Assembly: GCF_030812295.1 (NCBI RefSeq)
Contig: NZ_JAUSSK010000005.1
Location: forward strand, 434,001-498,000
Length of the DNA: 64,000 nucleotides
Source: Luteibacter jiangsuensis
Lineage (GTDB): Bacteria; Pseudomonadota; Gammaproteobacteria; Xanthomonadales; Rhodanobacteraceae
Direction of reading: 5' to 3'
The position numbers and the translations under genes are program-made. This document shows, in pieces, positions 17,615-28,900 of the stretch (positions within the stretch are counted from its first letter, which is position 1; the number at the start of each line of letters is the position of its first letter). The notes below the pieces were generated by a model that had not been told where the DNA came from, made no database searches, and saw only the letters and a list, made by a program, of their open reading frames with translations.

Positions 17615-17992
17615 ATGAGCTTTCTCACGTCGCTCGATAGTTTGCCCGCCCCCATCATCCCGGACGGCGCGACGCCCGACACCTCGGGCAACATTTCCGT
17701 CCATGTCGGCCCATGGCAGGGCTTCAACGATGGTGATTCGGTACAGATCCTCGGAGGCTTCGGTGACCAGGTCCTCGGCAGTACCAAGGTCGTCGTACGC
17801 AAATCGTTCTTTGGCGGCACGGCAAAGGTCGAGAGCGTGGATATCGACGTATCCGGCGTGACCCTTGGCAATCTCGGTAACAGCGGGCTGACGATCAAGG
17901 CGCGCTGGATTCACAAAGATGGCGAGGCATTCGGCAGCAAAGTCTCGGCTGAGCTCGAGGTGCCATCCCCCGGGATGCGTGAAGCACCTTAA
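17615..17992 (+). CDS. Single beta-sandwich-like module protein, unknown
   Basis: A 125-residue protein with no signal peptide, preceded by AAGGA. Its middle reads V-H-V-G-P-W-Q-G-F-N-D-G-D-S-V-Q-I-L-G-G and its end has V-x-L-x-N-L-G-N-S-G-L-T-I. This pattern is close to a module in the C-terminal extension of the Tc-like protein at 22.9 kb (V-T-V-A-P-W-A-Y-I-Q-K-D-Q-R-I-W-L). Modules of this kind occur in large Pseudomonas surface proteins. Here one module stands alone. The function is unknown. A stand-alone fold or a remnant of a larger protein are both possible. Confidence 0.65.
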   Translation: MSFLTSLDSLPAPIIPDGATPDTSGNISVHVGPWQGFNDGDSVQILGGFGDQVLGSTKVVVRKSFFGGTAKVESVDIDVSGVTLGNLGNSGLTIKARWIHKDGEAFGSKVSAELEVPSPGMREAP

Positions 17993-18072
17993 ACAGGCTG
18001 GCGACCAGGTAGATCGCCGTACGCGGGCGCCCCGGCTGGCCAGCTGCCCGGCCTGACCAGCTGCCCGGATTC

Positions 18073-18104
18073 CTGGTGGGAGCCAAAAGGTCGGCTCTCA
18101 CCAG
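18073..18104. repeat. Degenerate REP-like hairpin
   Basis: CTGGTGGGAGCC and GGCTCTCACCAG form a 12-base stem with one mismatch around AAAAGGTC. The GTGGGAGCC start is shared with the other REP units in the window. It lies between the module gene and the end of secF. Confidence 0.65.
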
Positions 18105-18150
18105 GGCTCCCGTAGGAGCTTTCCTTCCCGTTGCAGTGCCGCTTGCCGCC

Positions 18151-19116
18151 TTACGGGCGGCGCTCCAGCGCCGGATCTTCCTTCGTGACCGGCATGAGGT
18201 CCTTCTTCGAGACGCCCAGCCAGAGCAGGATCGGGCTGGCGACGAAGATCGAGGAAAGCGTGCCGACCAGGATGCCGATCAGCATCGTGATGGCGAAGCC
18301 GTGTACGACCGGGCCACCGATGAAGAACAGCGCGGCCATGGTGATACCGGTGAACAGCGAAGTGATGATCGTGCGCGACAGCGTGCTGTTGATCGAACGG
18401 TTGAGCACCTCTTCCGGCGTGGCGTTGCGACTGGAGCGGAACAGTTCGCGGACGCGGTCGAAGACGACGACCTTGTCGTTGATCGAGTAACCGACCACCG
18501 CCAGCACGGACGCAAGCACGGTCAGGTCGAACTCGCGCTGGGTGAGCGCGAAGATGCCGAGGGTCACCAGCACGTCGTGGATTTCCGTCGCGAGCGCTGC
18601 GATCGCGAAGCGCTTTTCAAAGCGGATCCACAGGTAGCCCATGATGCCGACGATGACGAAGATCACCGCGACGATGCCGTCGCTGCGCAGTTCCTCACCG
18701 ACCTGCGGTCCGACGAAAGACTTGCTCTTCATCGCGACGTCGGGACGGGACGCCTTCAACGCCGCCATGATGTCGTTCGCCACCTTCGTGGCCGCCTCGT
18801 CGTTGGTGAGGTTGCCGGCGGCGGCGACGTCACCCTTCGGCTGGAGGCGGATGGTGAACTCACGGGTGCCTCCGACGGCCTGCACGAGCGGGTTCTCCAG
18901 GTGCGACTTCTCGAGCGCCGAGCGAACGTCAGTGGGATCCACCGGCGTCTTGTACTCCACCTGGACCGCTACGCCACCGAGGAAATCCTGCCCGTAGTTG
19001 AAGCCACGGGTCAGGATCAGGGCGATCGAGGCGACCATGAGCAGCACGGCGAGGCCGATGCTGAACTTGCGCAGGCCGAGGAAGTTGAAGTTCGAATTGT
19101 GGTTGAAGATTTCCAT
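18151..19116 (-). CDS. secF: Protein translocase subunit SecF
   Basis: A 321-residue inner-membrane protein that with SecD uses the proton gradient to help pull proteins through SecYEG. It has an N-terminal helix, a periplasmic domain (residues about 40-140), then five helices. The family motif Y-G-Q-D-F-L-G-G follows the first helix, and S-I-N-D-K-V-V-V-F-D-R-V-R-E and N-R-S-I-N-S-T-L-S-R-T are in the C-terminal half. It starts 13 bases after secD and ends the operon. Confidence 0.96.
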   Translation of the reverse strand: MEIFNHNSNFNFLGLRKFSIGLAVLLMVASIALILTRGFNYGQDFLGGVAVQVEYKTPVDPTDVRSALEKSHLENPLVQAVGGTREFTIRLQPKGDVAAAGNLTNDEAATKVANDIMAALKASRPDVAMKSKSFVGPQVGEELRSDGIVAVIFVIVGIMGYLWIRFEKRFAIAALATEIHDVLVTLGIFALTQREFDLTVLASVLAVVGYSINDKVVVFDRVRELFRSSRNATPEEVLNRSINSTLSRTIITSLFTGITMAALFFIGGPVVHGFAITMLIGILVGTLSSIFVASPILLWLGVSKKDLMPVTKEDPALERRP

Positions 19117-19129
19117 GGCGTCCCTCCCG

Positions 19130-21004
19130 TCAGACCGACAGGGTCTTGAGCTTGCGGCCGCCGTGGATCAGCGCCGTGATGGCATGGGTCACCGTCACCG
19201 ATGTGAACATCGAGGTCAGGATACCGATGAACAGCGTGACGCCGAAGCCCTTGATCGGGCCCGAGCCCATGGTCATGAGGCCGAGCGCCGCGAGCAGATG
19301 GGTGACGTTGGCGTCGAGGATGGTCGCCCACGCCTTGTCGTAACCGGTGCGGATGGCGGCCAAAGGCGATGAACCGTTGCGCAGTTCTTCGCGGATGCGT
19401 TCGCAGATCAGCACGTTGGCGTCGATCGCCATGCCGAGGGTGAGCACGATACCCGCGATGCCCGGCATCGTCAGCGTGACGCCGATCATCGACATCACGG
19501 CAACCAGCAGCACCAGGTTGAAGAACAACGCAACGTCGGCGACCAGGCCGAACAGCTTGTAGTAGATGGCCGCTGCCACCAGGACGAGGCCTAGGCCGAG
19601 CATCACCGCCTTGAAGCCCTTGTCGATATTGTCGGCGCCGAGGCTGGGGCCGATCACGCTCTCGCCGACGATGTCGACCGGCGCGGCGAGCGAGCCGCCG
19701 CGGAGCAACAACGCGAGTTCCGACGCCTCGGTATCGCTGGGCAGGCCGTTGGTCGAGAACTGCTTGCCGAACGGCGAGCTGATGTTGGCGTAGTTGATCA
19801 CTTCCTCGGTGATCTTCGGCGTCTTCACTTCCTTGCCGTCGACCATCTTGGTCTCGACCGTGCGCGTGATATAGAGCACCGCCATTGGCTTGCCGACGTT
19901 GTCGTTGGTGAAGTCCTGCATCTTGCGCGCGCCGGCGCTGTTCAGCGTGACGCTGACGTTCGGCGTCCCGTTCTGCTGGTCGCGGCCGGACACCGCGCTG
20001 GTGAGTTCGTCACCCTTGGCGATGACCTTCTTGCTGAGCAGGTAGGGGCGCCCGTCGCGGCCGTAGTAGAGCTTGGCGTCAGGCGGCACACTGCCCGAGC
20101 GCGCGGCATCCACGGCTTGCTGCGGCGTGTACAGGCCCGCACGGTATTCGAGGGTCGCCGTGGCGCCGATCAGCTTCTTGGCCTCGGCGGTATCCTGCAC
20201 GCCGGCGAGCTCGACGATGATCTGGTTCGCGCCCTGCTGCTGGATGAGCGGCTCGGACACGCCCAGCGCGTTCACGCGCTGGCGCAATGTGGTGACGTTC
20301 TGGGTGATCGTGCTCTGCGCCAGTTCACGCAGCTTGGCCGGTTTCACCGTGGCATTGAGGATGTAGCGGCTACCGGTGGTGGGGCCGTCGGCGACGGTGA
20401 GATCCGGATAATCCGTGGCGATGAGGGACGCCGCCTGCTGGCGATCGGCGTCCGAGCGAAGCACCACGCTGACGCCCTGGCCGCGCGCGTTGCGGTTCAC
20501 GGCGTCGTAGGAGACATTCTTGTCGCGCAGCAACGAACGGATGTCGTCGGCATAGCGGGTTTCCTGCGCATCGATCACGGCGTTCTGATCCACTTCCATG
20601 AGGAAGTGCACACCGCCCTGCAAGTCGAGACCCAGCGGCATCGAGTTCGCGTTGATAGCGCGCAGCCATGAAGGGACCGTCGAGGCGAGGTTCAGCGCCA
20701 CCGTATAGTTATCGCCGAGCCCCGCGCGCAGGACATCGGACGCCTTGGCCTGCGCATCGACATTGCCGAAGCGGGCCAGCAGGCGCGTGGCCTTCGCATC
20801 GATCTCGATCGACGACGGCGGCACCTTGGCCGCGGCAAGCATACCCTCGACCTTTGTCTTCAGCGAAGCGTCGACCGCGGAGCCACGATTGCCCGAGATC
20901 TGCACGGCGGGCTGTGGCGGGAAGACGTTCGGCAACGCGTACACGATGCCGAACAGCAACACGATCACGACCAGCGCGTACTTCCAGCGTGGAAAATCAC
21001 TCAT
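19130..21004 (-). CDS. secD: Protein translocase subunit SecD
   Basis: A 624-residue partner of SecF with an N-terminal helix, a large periplasmic P1 region and five C-terminal helices. Motifs include G-L-D-L-Q-G-G-V-H-F near residue 115, an L-R-Q-R-V-N-A-L-G-V-S-E-P segment, and G-M-A-I-D-A-N-V-L-I-C-E-R-I-R-E-E in the membrane part. The length fits proteobacterial SecD. The order tgt-yajC-secD-secF is the standard arrangement. Confidence 0.96.
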   Translation of the reverse strand: MSDFPRWKYALVVIVLLFGIVYALPNVFPPQPAVQISGNRGSAVDASLKTKVEGMLAAAKVPPSSIEIDAKATRLLARFGNVDAQAKASDVLRAGLGDNYTVALNLASTVPSWLRAINANSMPLGLDLQGGVHFLMEVDQNAVIDAQETRYADDIRSLLRDKNVSYDAVNRNARGQGVSVVLRSDADRQQAASLIATDYPDLTVADGPTTGSRYILNATVKPAKLRELAQSTITQNVTTLRQRVNALGVSEPLIQQQGANQIIVELAGVQDTAEAKKLIGATATLEYRAGLYTPQQAVDAARSGSVPPDAKLYYGRDGRPYLLSKKVIAKGDELTSAVSGRDQQNGTPNVSVTLNSAGARKMQDFTNDNVGKPMAVLYITRTVETKMVDGKEVKTPKITEEVINYANISSPFGKQFSTNGLPSDTEASELALLLRGGSLAAPVDIVGESVIGPSLGADNIDKGFKAVMLGLGLVLVAAAIYYKLFGLVADVALFFNLVLLVAVMSMIGVTLTMPGIAGIVLTLGMAIDANVLICERIREELRNGSSPLAAIRTGYDKAWATILDANVTHLLAALGLMTMGSGPIKGFGVTLFIGILTSMFTSVTVTHAITALIHGGRKLKTLSV

Positions 21005-21065
21005 GCCTTACATTCCATGAAAGCGGCCGTGCCGGCCGCGGCTGACGCTATGGCGGTTGGAAACC

Positions 21066-21413
21066 TTACGACTTCTTCAGGCTGCCCTTCGGCAGCACCT
21101 GGGTGATCGAGCCCTTCTGCACCTGGACGACGGTACCAGGGGCGATCTCGACGCGGACGAACGACTCGCCCACCTCTTCGATGCGGCCCGCCAGACCGCC
21201 ACCCATGACCACCTCATCACCCTTGGCGAGGGCGGCCAGCAGCGCGCGGTGCTCCTTCTGCCGCTTCATCTGCGGGCGGATCATCATGAAATAGAAGATG
21301 CCGAACAGCACCGCCATCATGATCAACGGCGAAAAGCCCAGGGCGCCCTGAGGGGCGGCTCCGGCGGCGGGAGCGGTGGCCTGTGCAATGGCGGCGAACG
21401 TCGGAAGGCTCAT
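21066..21413 (-). CDS. yajC: Sec translocase accessory protein YajC
   Basis: A 115-residue single-helix membrane protein that associates with SecDF. A short Ala-rich periplasmic N-terminus precedes one transmembrane helix, then the family motif F-Y-F-M-M-I-R-P-Q-M-K-R-Q-K-E-H and a small cytoplasmic domain with G-D-E-V-V-M-G-G-G-L-x-G. It lies between tgt and secD as usual. Confidence 0.95.
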   Translation of the reverse strand: MSLPTFAAIAQATAPAAGAAPQGALGFSPLIMMAVLFGIFYFMMIRPQMKRQKEHRALLAALAKGDEVVMGGGLAGRIEEVGESFVRVEIAPGTVVQVQKGSITQVLPKGSLKKS

Positions 21414-21588
21414 CGGATTTCTCGCAAGTCATGGAACAGCCAAGGAAAAGCGGCCGTTCACGGAAAAAGATCGTGGATTATGCCACGCACCCCGGCGGTT
21501 ATGTACCGCGCCGCGCCAAGGGCGGCGACGCGGGACACGACGGCCCCGCCAAGGCTCTTGGGGCGGCGGGGGACGCCCGCAAGGGGGA

Positions 21589-22728
<1,140 letters not shown>

Positions 22729-22781
22729 CTAGCGTTCAAGGCAGCCCGCCGCCTGCGTGCGCCTACAACCAACGGCCAGGT

Positions 22782-22802
22782 GCCCCCGCGCGCCCCGGGG
22801 GC
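22782..22802. other. GC hairpin upstream of the Tc-like gene
   Basis: GCCCCC and GGGGGC form a 6-base stem around 9 bases in the divergent gap between tgt and the Tc-like gene. There is no T-run. No clear sigma-70 promoter was seen in the 197-base gap 22720-22916. Confidence 0.35.
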
Positions 22803-22916
22803 GTAGCGTCGAAACAGCATGGAACGCGATGGCCTCGCCGGCCGGGTGTGCGTAAGCACAGACCCCCTGTCAGGCAGCGCACGCACTCAGCGGCTCATCG
22901 ACAAGGAAGCGATGCT

Positions 22917-25900
22917 ATGTCCAATCAGACCCTCTCCGGCGCCAACGCCGCGAACTACCTGACCCTGTTCACCTGGCCCAAGGCGGTGCAACCCGGGGCG
23001 CTCAACGACAACACGAACCCGCTCGCCTATGTTCACGAGCTTTTCCAGCTCGCAATGAAACTGGAGGCCGGCGCCGATGCCTCCCGGGCGCGGCCGCTCG
23101 GCCTGCGCCGTCCGGACATCGGCGACATGCCCATGGACGAACGATCCCTCAAGCAGACATTCCCCTCGTTGCGATTCGCCATCGACTGCCTTGAGGACAC
23201 CGTTCGCAAAAGTGAATTCGCGCCTTCGTCGACCATCCACGAAACGATCGCAAGCTCGGTCTTTCCTGCTTCCCTGCCGTTCCACTTCGCCTGGGAGCAG
23301 GTCAAGGCCGTACTCCGCCATCGTAAATTGTTCATCTGGGACATCGTTCGCAAGTCGGATGCCGACTACCCCAACTTCACCTTCGGCAATGTCACGTCCA
23401 CGTCGCTTCGTGCCGCCATGACGCTGAGCAGCGGGTTCGCACCGGAGTTGCGGGCACTGCTCACCGCCAACCCGTCCAAGGCTGCCGATAGCACGACATG
23501 GATAGCCACCACGGCCGGCGACAATACGACGCCCACGATCGGAGACCTGGCGGTCGCCGATCGCTTTCGTCGGCGCCTGGGACTCAGTCGCAAGCAGCTG
23601 CGCCAGATGCTCGCCGTGTACCAGCCGGGCAAGGCCACCGAAAAAGGCATCGTGGACCGCCAGCCCGCCGTCACACGCAGCGCCCATGTATCGAAGAGCG
23701 ACGCGCCGGTGTCGAGCGCCGACTTTGGCGCAGCGTTCATCAACGATGGCGGCGAAGCGCTTTATCTTCGATATGAAGATGACGACGAATCCAATCCTCT
23801 CCGCATCGAGGGACTGACGAATGGCCACGTCGACCGGATACTTCGGATACTGCGTCTTCACCACGCGACGAAGCTCTCCTTCTCCGACATCGATATCCTC
23901 GTAACGACCGCCTTGCGCGCCGAAGGACAGAGCAAGGGCCTCCACCTGACAGACACCACGCTGCGTGCCCTGGGCCTCTTCCAGCACCTGCGCGAAAAAT
24001 ACTCCGTCACGGCATCTCAGTTCGCGTCGTTCATCGGCGACATACCCTCATCGGCGAGCGGGCGCGAGCGCGCCTTCTACGACACGCTGTTCAATCCCTC
24101 CGGCATCGAACCGCGCAGCGACTCCGAGTCGGTCTTCACCATCGACGGCACGACGTTCGACCCCGCCTCGGACGGTCGTCCCGACGCCATCGCCGTACGT
24201 CAGCTGAGCCAGGCATTCAGGGCCGATGAAGCGACCGTCCGCTGGGCCCTGGCGTGCGTCGTCGAAGCCCAGGCGCTGAGCGCCCCCACGCGGAGCCTTG
24301 CGGTCGTGTCCGCCTGCTATCGCCTGATAGCACTTCCGCGCGCGGTCGGCCTGAAGCCCAGCGAAGCACCGATGCTCGTGGCGGCACTCGATCGAGAGAA
24401 TCCGAGTGTCCTGCGCCAGCTGGCCGGGGTTCCCTCGCTGGATGCCGCCGTGACCACGTCGACGGACGCGCTCGATGTCATCGCCATCGTCATGAACGCC
24501 GCGGAGTGGGCGACGAAACACAAGCACAGGATCGATGCACTGTGCCTGCCGCTATTCATCCCGTCACCCTCGCAGCCCACGGAGCCGTGGATCACCGCCA
24601 CCAACGACGCGATTGCCGCGCTCGAACCGGTCAAGGGGGAGCGGGCCGATGACGACGACATCGTTGCAGCGGCGATCCAGCAAGGTCTTCAACTCAAGGA
24701 CTCGGCGCTCTCGCTGCCTCTTCTCAAGTGGACCAATCGAACACCGGAAAGCTTCGCCGCGACGCTGCGCGCACTCGCCCTATCGAAAGAGGTGGTGCTG
24801 ACAAGCGAGGGGACGAAGGACGTAAGGGCTTGCCTGGGACCCGACGATCTTCGGATATGGAGCGACCTCGAGCGGCATGCCGCCATCGCAAAACTCTTCG
24901 GGCTCAGCGTGGCCGCGCTCAGCGCCATGGTCGACCATCCCGCGCGGTTCAATCTTGCCAGCGCGCATGGGAACGCCATCCGCTCCCTGGACTTCACGAC
25001 GCTCTATCAGGTCAGCCGCTACGCCGACTGGCTGGCGACCATGCCTGCCGGTAGCAACGAAGACGATGCGATCGACTATTTCCGCCAGGTACATGAAAGG
25101 CGAACCCTCGGGTCGAAAGAAAGCGCAGCCATGCTGGCAGGGCTCACCGGGTGGCAGCAGAGCGAGATCGAAACCATCGCGCGCCGGATCGACAGCAAGA
25201 ACATCCCCGACACGGTGGAAGACCTTCGCGATGTCGACTTCACCATGCGCCTTCACGAACTCGCGATCGCCAGTGAGCTATCCGTCGATGCGTTGTTCGA
25301 TATCAACGAGCTGAAAGTCGCCACGACTTACGCGGCATTCGAAAAAGCCGCGGCTGCACTCCTTGCAGCGTGCTCGGGACAGGACGCCCTGGCAGTCGAG
25401 GGTTCGCACGGGGAAGCCTGGCGCGATGCACTGGTCGCATGGATGCTTGAGCAGGAATCCACCGACTTCGACGTGGACGCGCTTTCGGACCAGGTCCTTC
25501 TGGATGTCATGGTCGGCCGAGAACCCACCACGTCCAGGGTGGCCTCGACCATCGCGAGCCTGCAGACCTATATCCATCGCATGCTGGCAGGACTGGAACC
25601 GGGGCATGAAGGCAGCGCAGCGATCACGCAAGACGTACGCGACACATGGAATGCGTCGCAAAGCCAGTACGGGCGTTGGCGCCTGCTGCGTCAACTGCGA
25701 AATTATCCCGAAAATCGCCTCGATCCCACGTCCCGATCACGCAAGACGAAGGCGTTCGCCGACCTCGAGAGCCTGCTCGCCCAGGGAAAGTTCAGTGGCG
25801 ACGATATCGGCACGGCCATCCTTGCGTACATGACGGCGGCCGAAGCCACGAGCAATGTGCAACCCCTGACGGCATACCACGACGGCGTCGATCCGCTCAA

Positions 25901-28900
25901 CGACACCTACCATTTCATCGGCAAGTCGAACGTTTCGCCTCCGCAGTACTACTGGCGCACGCTGGACATGTCCATGCGAGACGCCGACGACGCCTCCAGC
26001 ATGCTTGGCTTTACCGCGTGGGAGGAAATCTCGGTTCCCCTCACCGGTGTCATCGCCACGACGCCGCTTCCACCCAGGGACACGAGCGCGCCCGCTGGTG
26101 TGCCCACGTCCACGGCGAAAGCCATGGGTGAGGACCTGCGAAGCGGCATCGACACGATCCGGCCGGTCGTCGTCGATGGCCGGCGCTATGTCGTGTGGGT
26201 GGAACGGGACACCACGGGCGTGCCCATGGGAAAGAACCAGAAGACCAGCCCCTACTTCGGGCTCCGCGTCTGTTACTGCTATCGGCAACTGGATGGGCTC
26301 TGGGGACCGCCAAATGTACTGATCTCACTCGATGGACTGGATAGCGACGGCAACTTCAGGGGCGACACCCCCAAGGTGGACGCCGAAACCTTCCCCGTCG
26401 TGGATGCCAACGAGAGTGCCACCGGCAACGCCTGGCTCAAGACAAGGAAGTTCGCACCGGGCCTCATCGTGATGGTCAACGCCAAGGGCGACCGCAAGGA
26501 CGATCCCTGGTTCACCGTCCTGCTCGTCAGGGCGAACAAATGGTGGCATACCGGCACCCAGACATGGAATCGAGATAGCGACTACTTCATCGCGTCCAGG
26601 GACATGCTTCTTCTCGAGGAAAAGCAACTGGATCGCAGTACCGGCACCACGGCGACCGGCGACGCATGGCGAAAGGTGGAGAACGCCCTGGTGGCCGATT
26701 GGACGACGCTGTTCATGGACCCACGCGTCGTGCAACATCAATACATCGGTAAGTTGATGACGATCGTCGAGCAGGACGCGCAGAAAGCACAGTATGCGAT
26801 CGTCGATTCCGCGGCCGCGGCCAGGCTGGCCCAGCGTTGCAAACTCGACGTGGCCAAGCTCGGCACCGGCATGCTCAAGGCGACGATGCCAGAGAATCGG
26901 GACTTCATCGAACTGGTTGCCGGGTTCGACGGCACCTGGAAGTACGACGGGACGAACGCCGCAGTCGGCGCGACCCACGTTCCGGTTTCTTCCGGCACAT
27001 CCAATCAGCTGACTTTTGTGGGCGTCGCCAAGTCGCCATACGAAGGAAAAAAATACGGTGTCAAAGCGACTGCCGATCTCCGAAATGTCATAAATGATGA
27101 CGACGAAGTGGAAATTCATCTTTCTCTCGAAGCACTTGACTCCACCTATGCCGATATCGAAACCATCTGGGTGGCTGAGGATCTCGGCGAACTGGGCGAT
27201 GGTGCCGTCGACAGGCGGCTCGTGTTTTCCACAGGAACGGAACCGCTTGAGCCGACCGCGAGGCAAAAGCGAGACCTGGCCAAGAATGTTCTTTCGGCTA
27301 CTTTCATCTGGCACGGAAAATCCGCCAGATTAACTGGCTCGAGCCGAGTATCGATGATTCGAAACCCGTTGCCAACGAGCCAATGTTTCACCGGCATGCT
27401 CCTTCATTCAGATCAGGACGCATGCGAAATCACCGTAATTGTCGGCACGTCGGATGTGAGTGGGTATGCAGAAAGCTTGAATGGTGACCTAAGTCTCCGA
27501 TGGATCGACAATACGATAGGCGATCGGTGTGCGTTACTGCACATCGATTGCGTTACCGACGCAAATTCTGCAATCAGTAACAAGATACTCCTCAGCGACG
27601 AAAAACCTTACAAAGTCCGCTTCCCACTGACTGCACTATTGTCGGATCCCGAGCGAATCGAACTAGAAATTCAGGGCCTGGAAGCCATGACAGCTGCGTG
27701 CCTTCCTCGGCAGAGAGTGACGCTCAAGCGTCAGGATCAAGAATCCAGCACGATTCGATCAGGCGAATCCCTCACATCGCCACTCACCCAACCTACATAT
27801 GGGACCGCCCGCCTCGTACTGCGCGGCGGCATCAGCGAAGCTGGGAAAATCACCCTGTCGAGCGAGGACCTGAGCGTACTCACCCGGCTAGGGCTGGACG
27901 CGCTGCCGGGATTCGCGAAGAACAACCCGACGGAGTTCGCGAAGTTCAGGACCCGTCTCGTCACCGATGCGCGACCCGGTGACGACATCCTCTTTGAGAA
28001 GCCCACTATCACCAGGACGAAGTGGTCCAACTACTACATCACCGACCACAGCAAGGTGGACAACTCGGTGAGCACCGTTGCGGGACGGCGCGTGAAGCAT
28101 GAAATAGGCGTCTTCGATACCGGCGGCATGACCATCCCGACCGATATCGACTTCCGTAAAGTCATCGAGCTGAAGCACCACTTTCCCGATACCTATATGC
28201 GCTTCATGGCCTCGACCATGGGCAAGGACGACATAGTGACCCAGGCCACGGTCACGCTGAATGGCCAGAACCTGTCCCGCGCGCTCATCGCTCGATTCCC
28301 CGTGAACCAGGAAGTCGAAGAGTACGTCTTCCATCTCGATGTCCATGTCGACGACAGCACGGAACCCCTCGGCAAGCTCGTCCGCACGTACAAGCTGAAA
28401 GCTCGTGGAGGCGATGCGGCCACCGCGGACGACATGGTGCCCAGCACGCGGCTCATACAAAACGCCTACCAGGTGCACTATCTGGATATGACCGAGGCGA
28501 ATCGCGTAACGCGCTGGTACTCCCGCAAGCTGTCCGTCAACGCCATCCGCCTGAACACGCTGCTCGGCATGCGCTTTGCCGCGCTCGCCATGCAATCCAC
28601 CCATCGCCTGATCGATTGGGACACGCAGAACCTTACCGAGCCTCGCATGGAAACCGGCGACAAGCCGGACAGGCTCGATTTCCGCAGCGCCAACGGCTTG
28701 TACTTCTGGGAACTCTTCTTCCATGTGCCCATGCTGGTGGCCTGGAAACTTCGCGCCACGCGCCAATACGACCAGGCATTCGACTGGTGTACGCGACACC
28801 TGTTCGATCCCTTCGACAGCGCAGGCGATTCGACCGCATTCCGCCCGCCGTTCTGGCAAAACCGTCCCCTCGCGGAACTCGGTCCCGCGCTGGCCCACGG

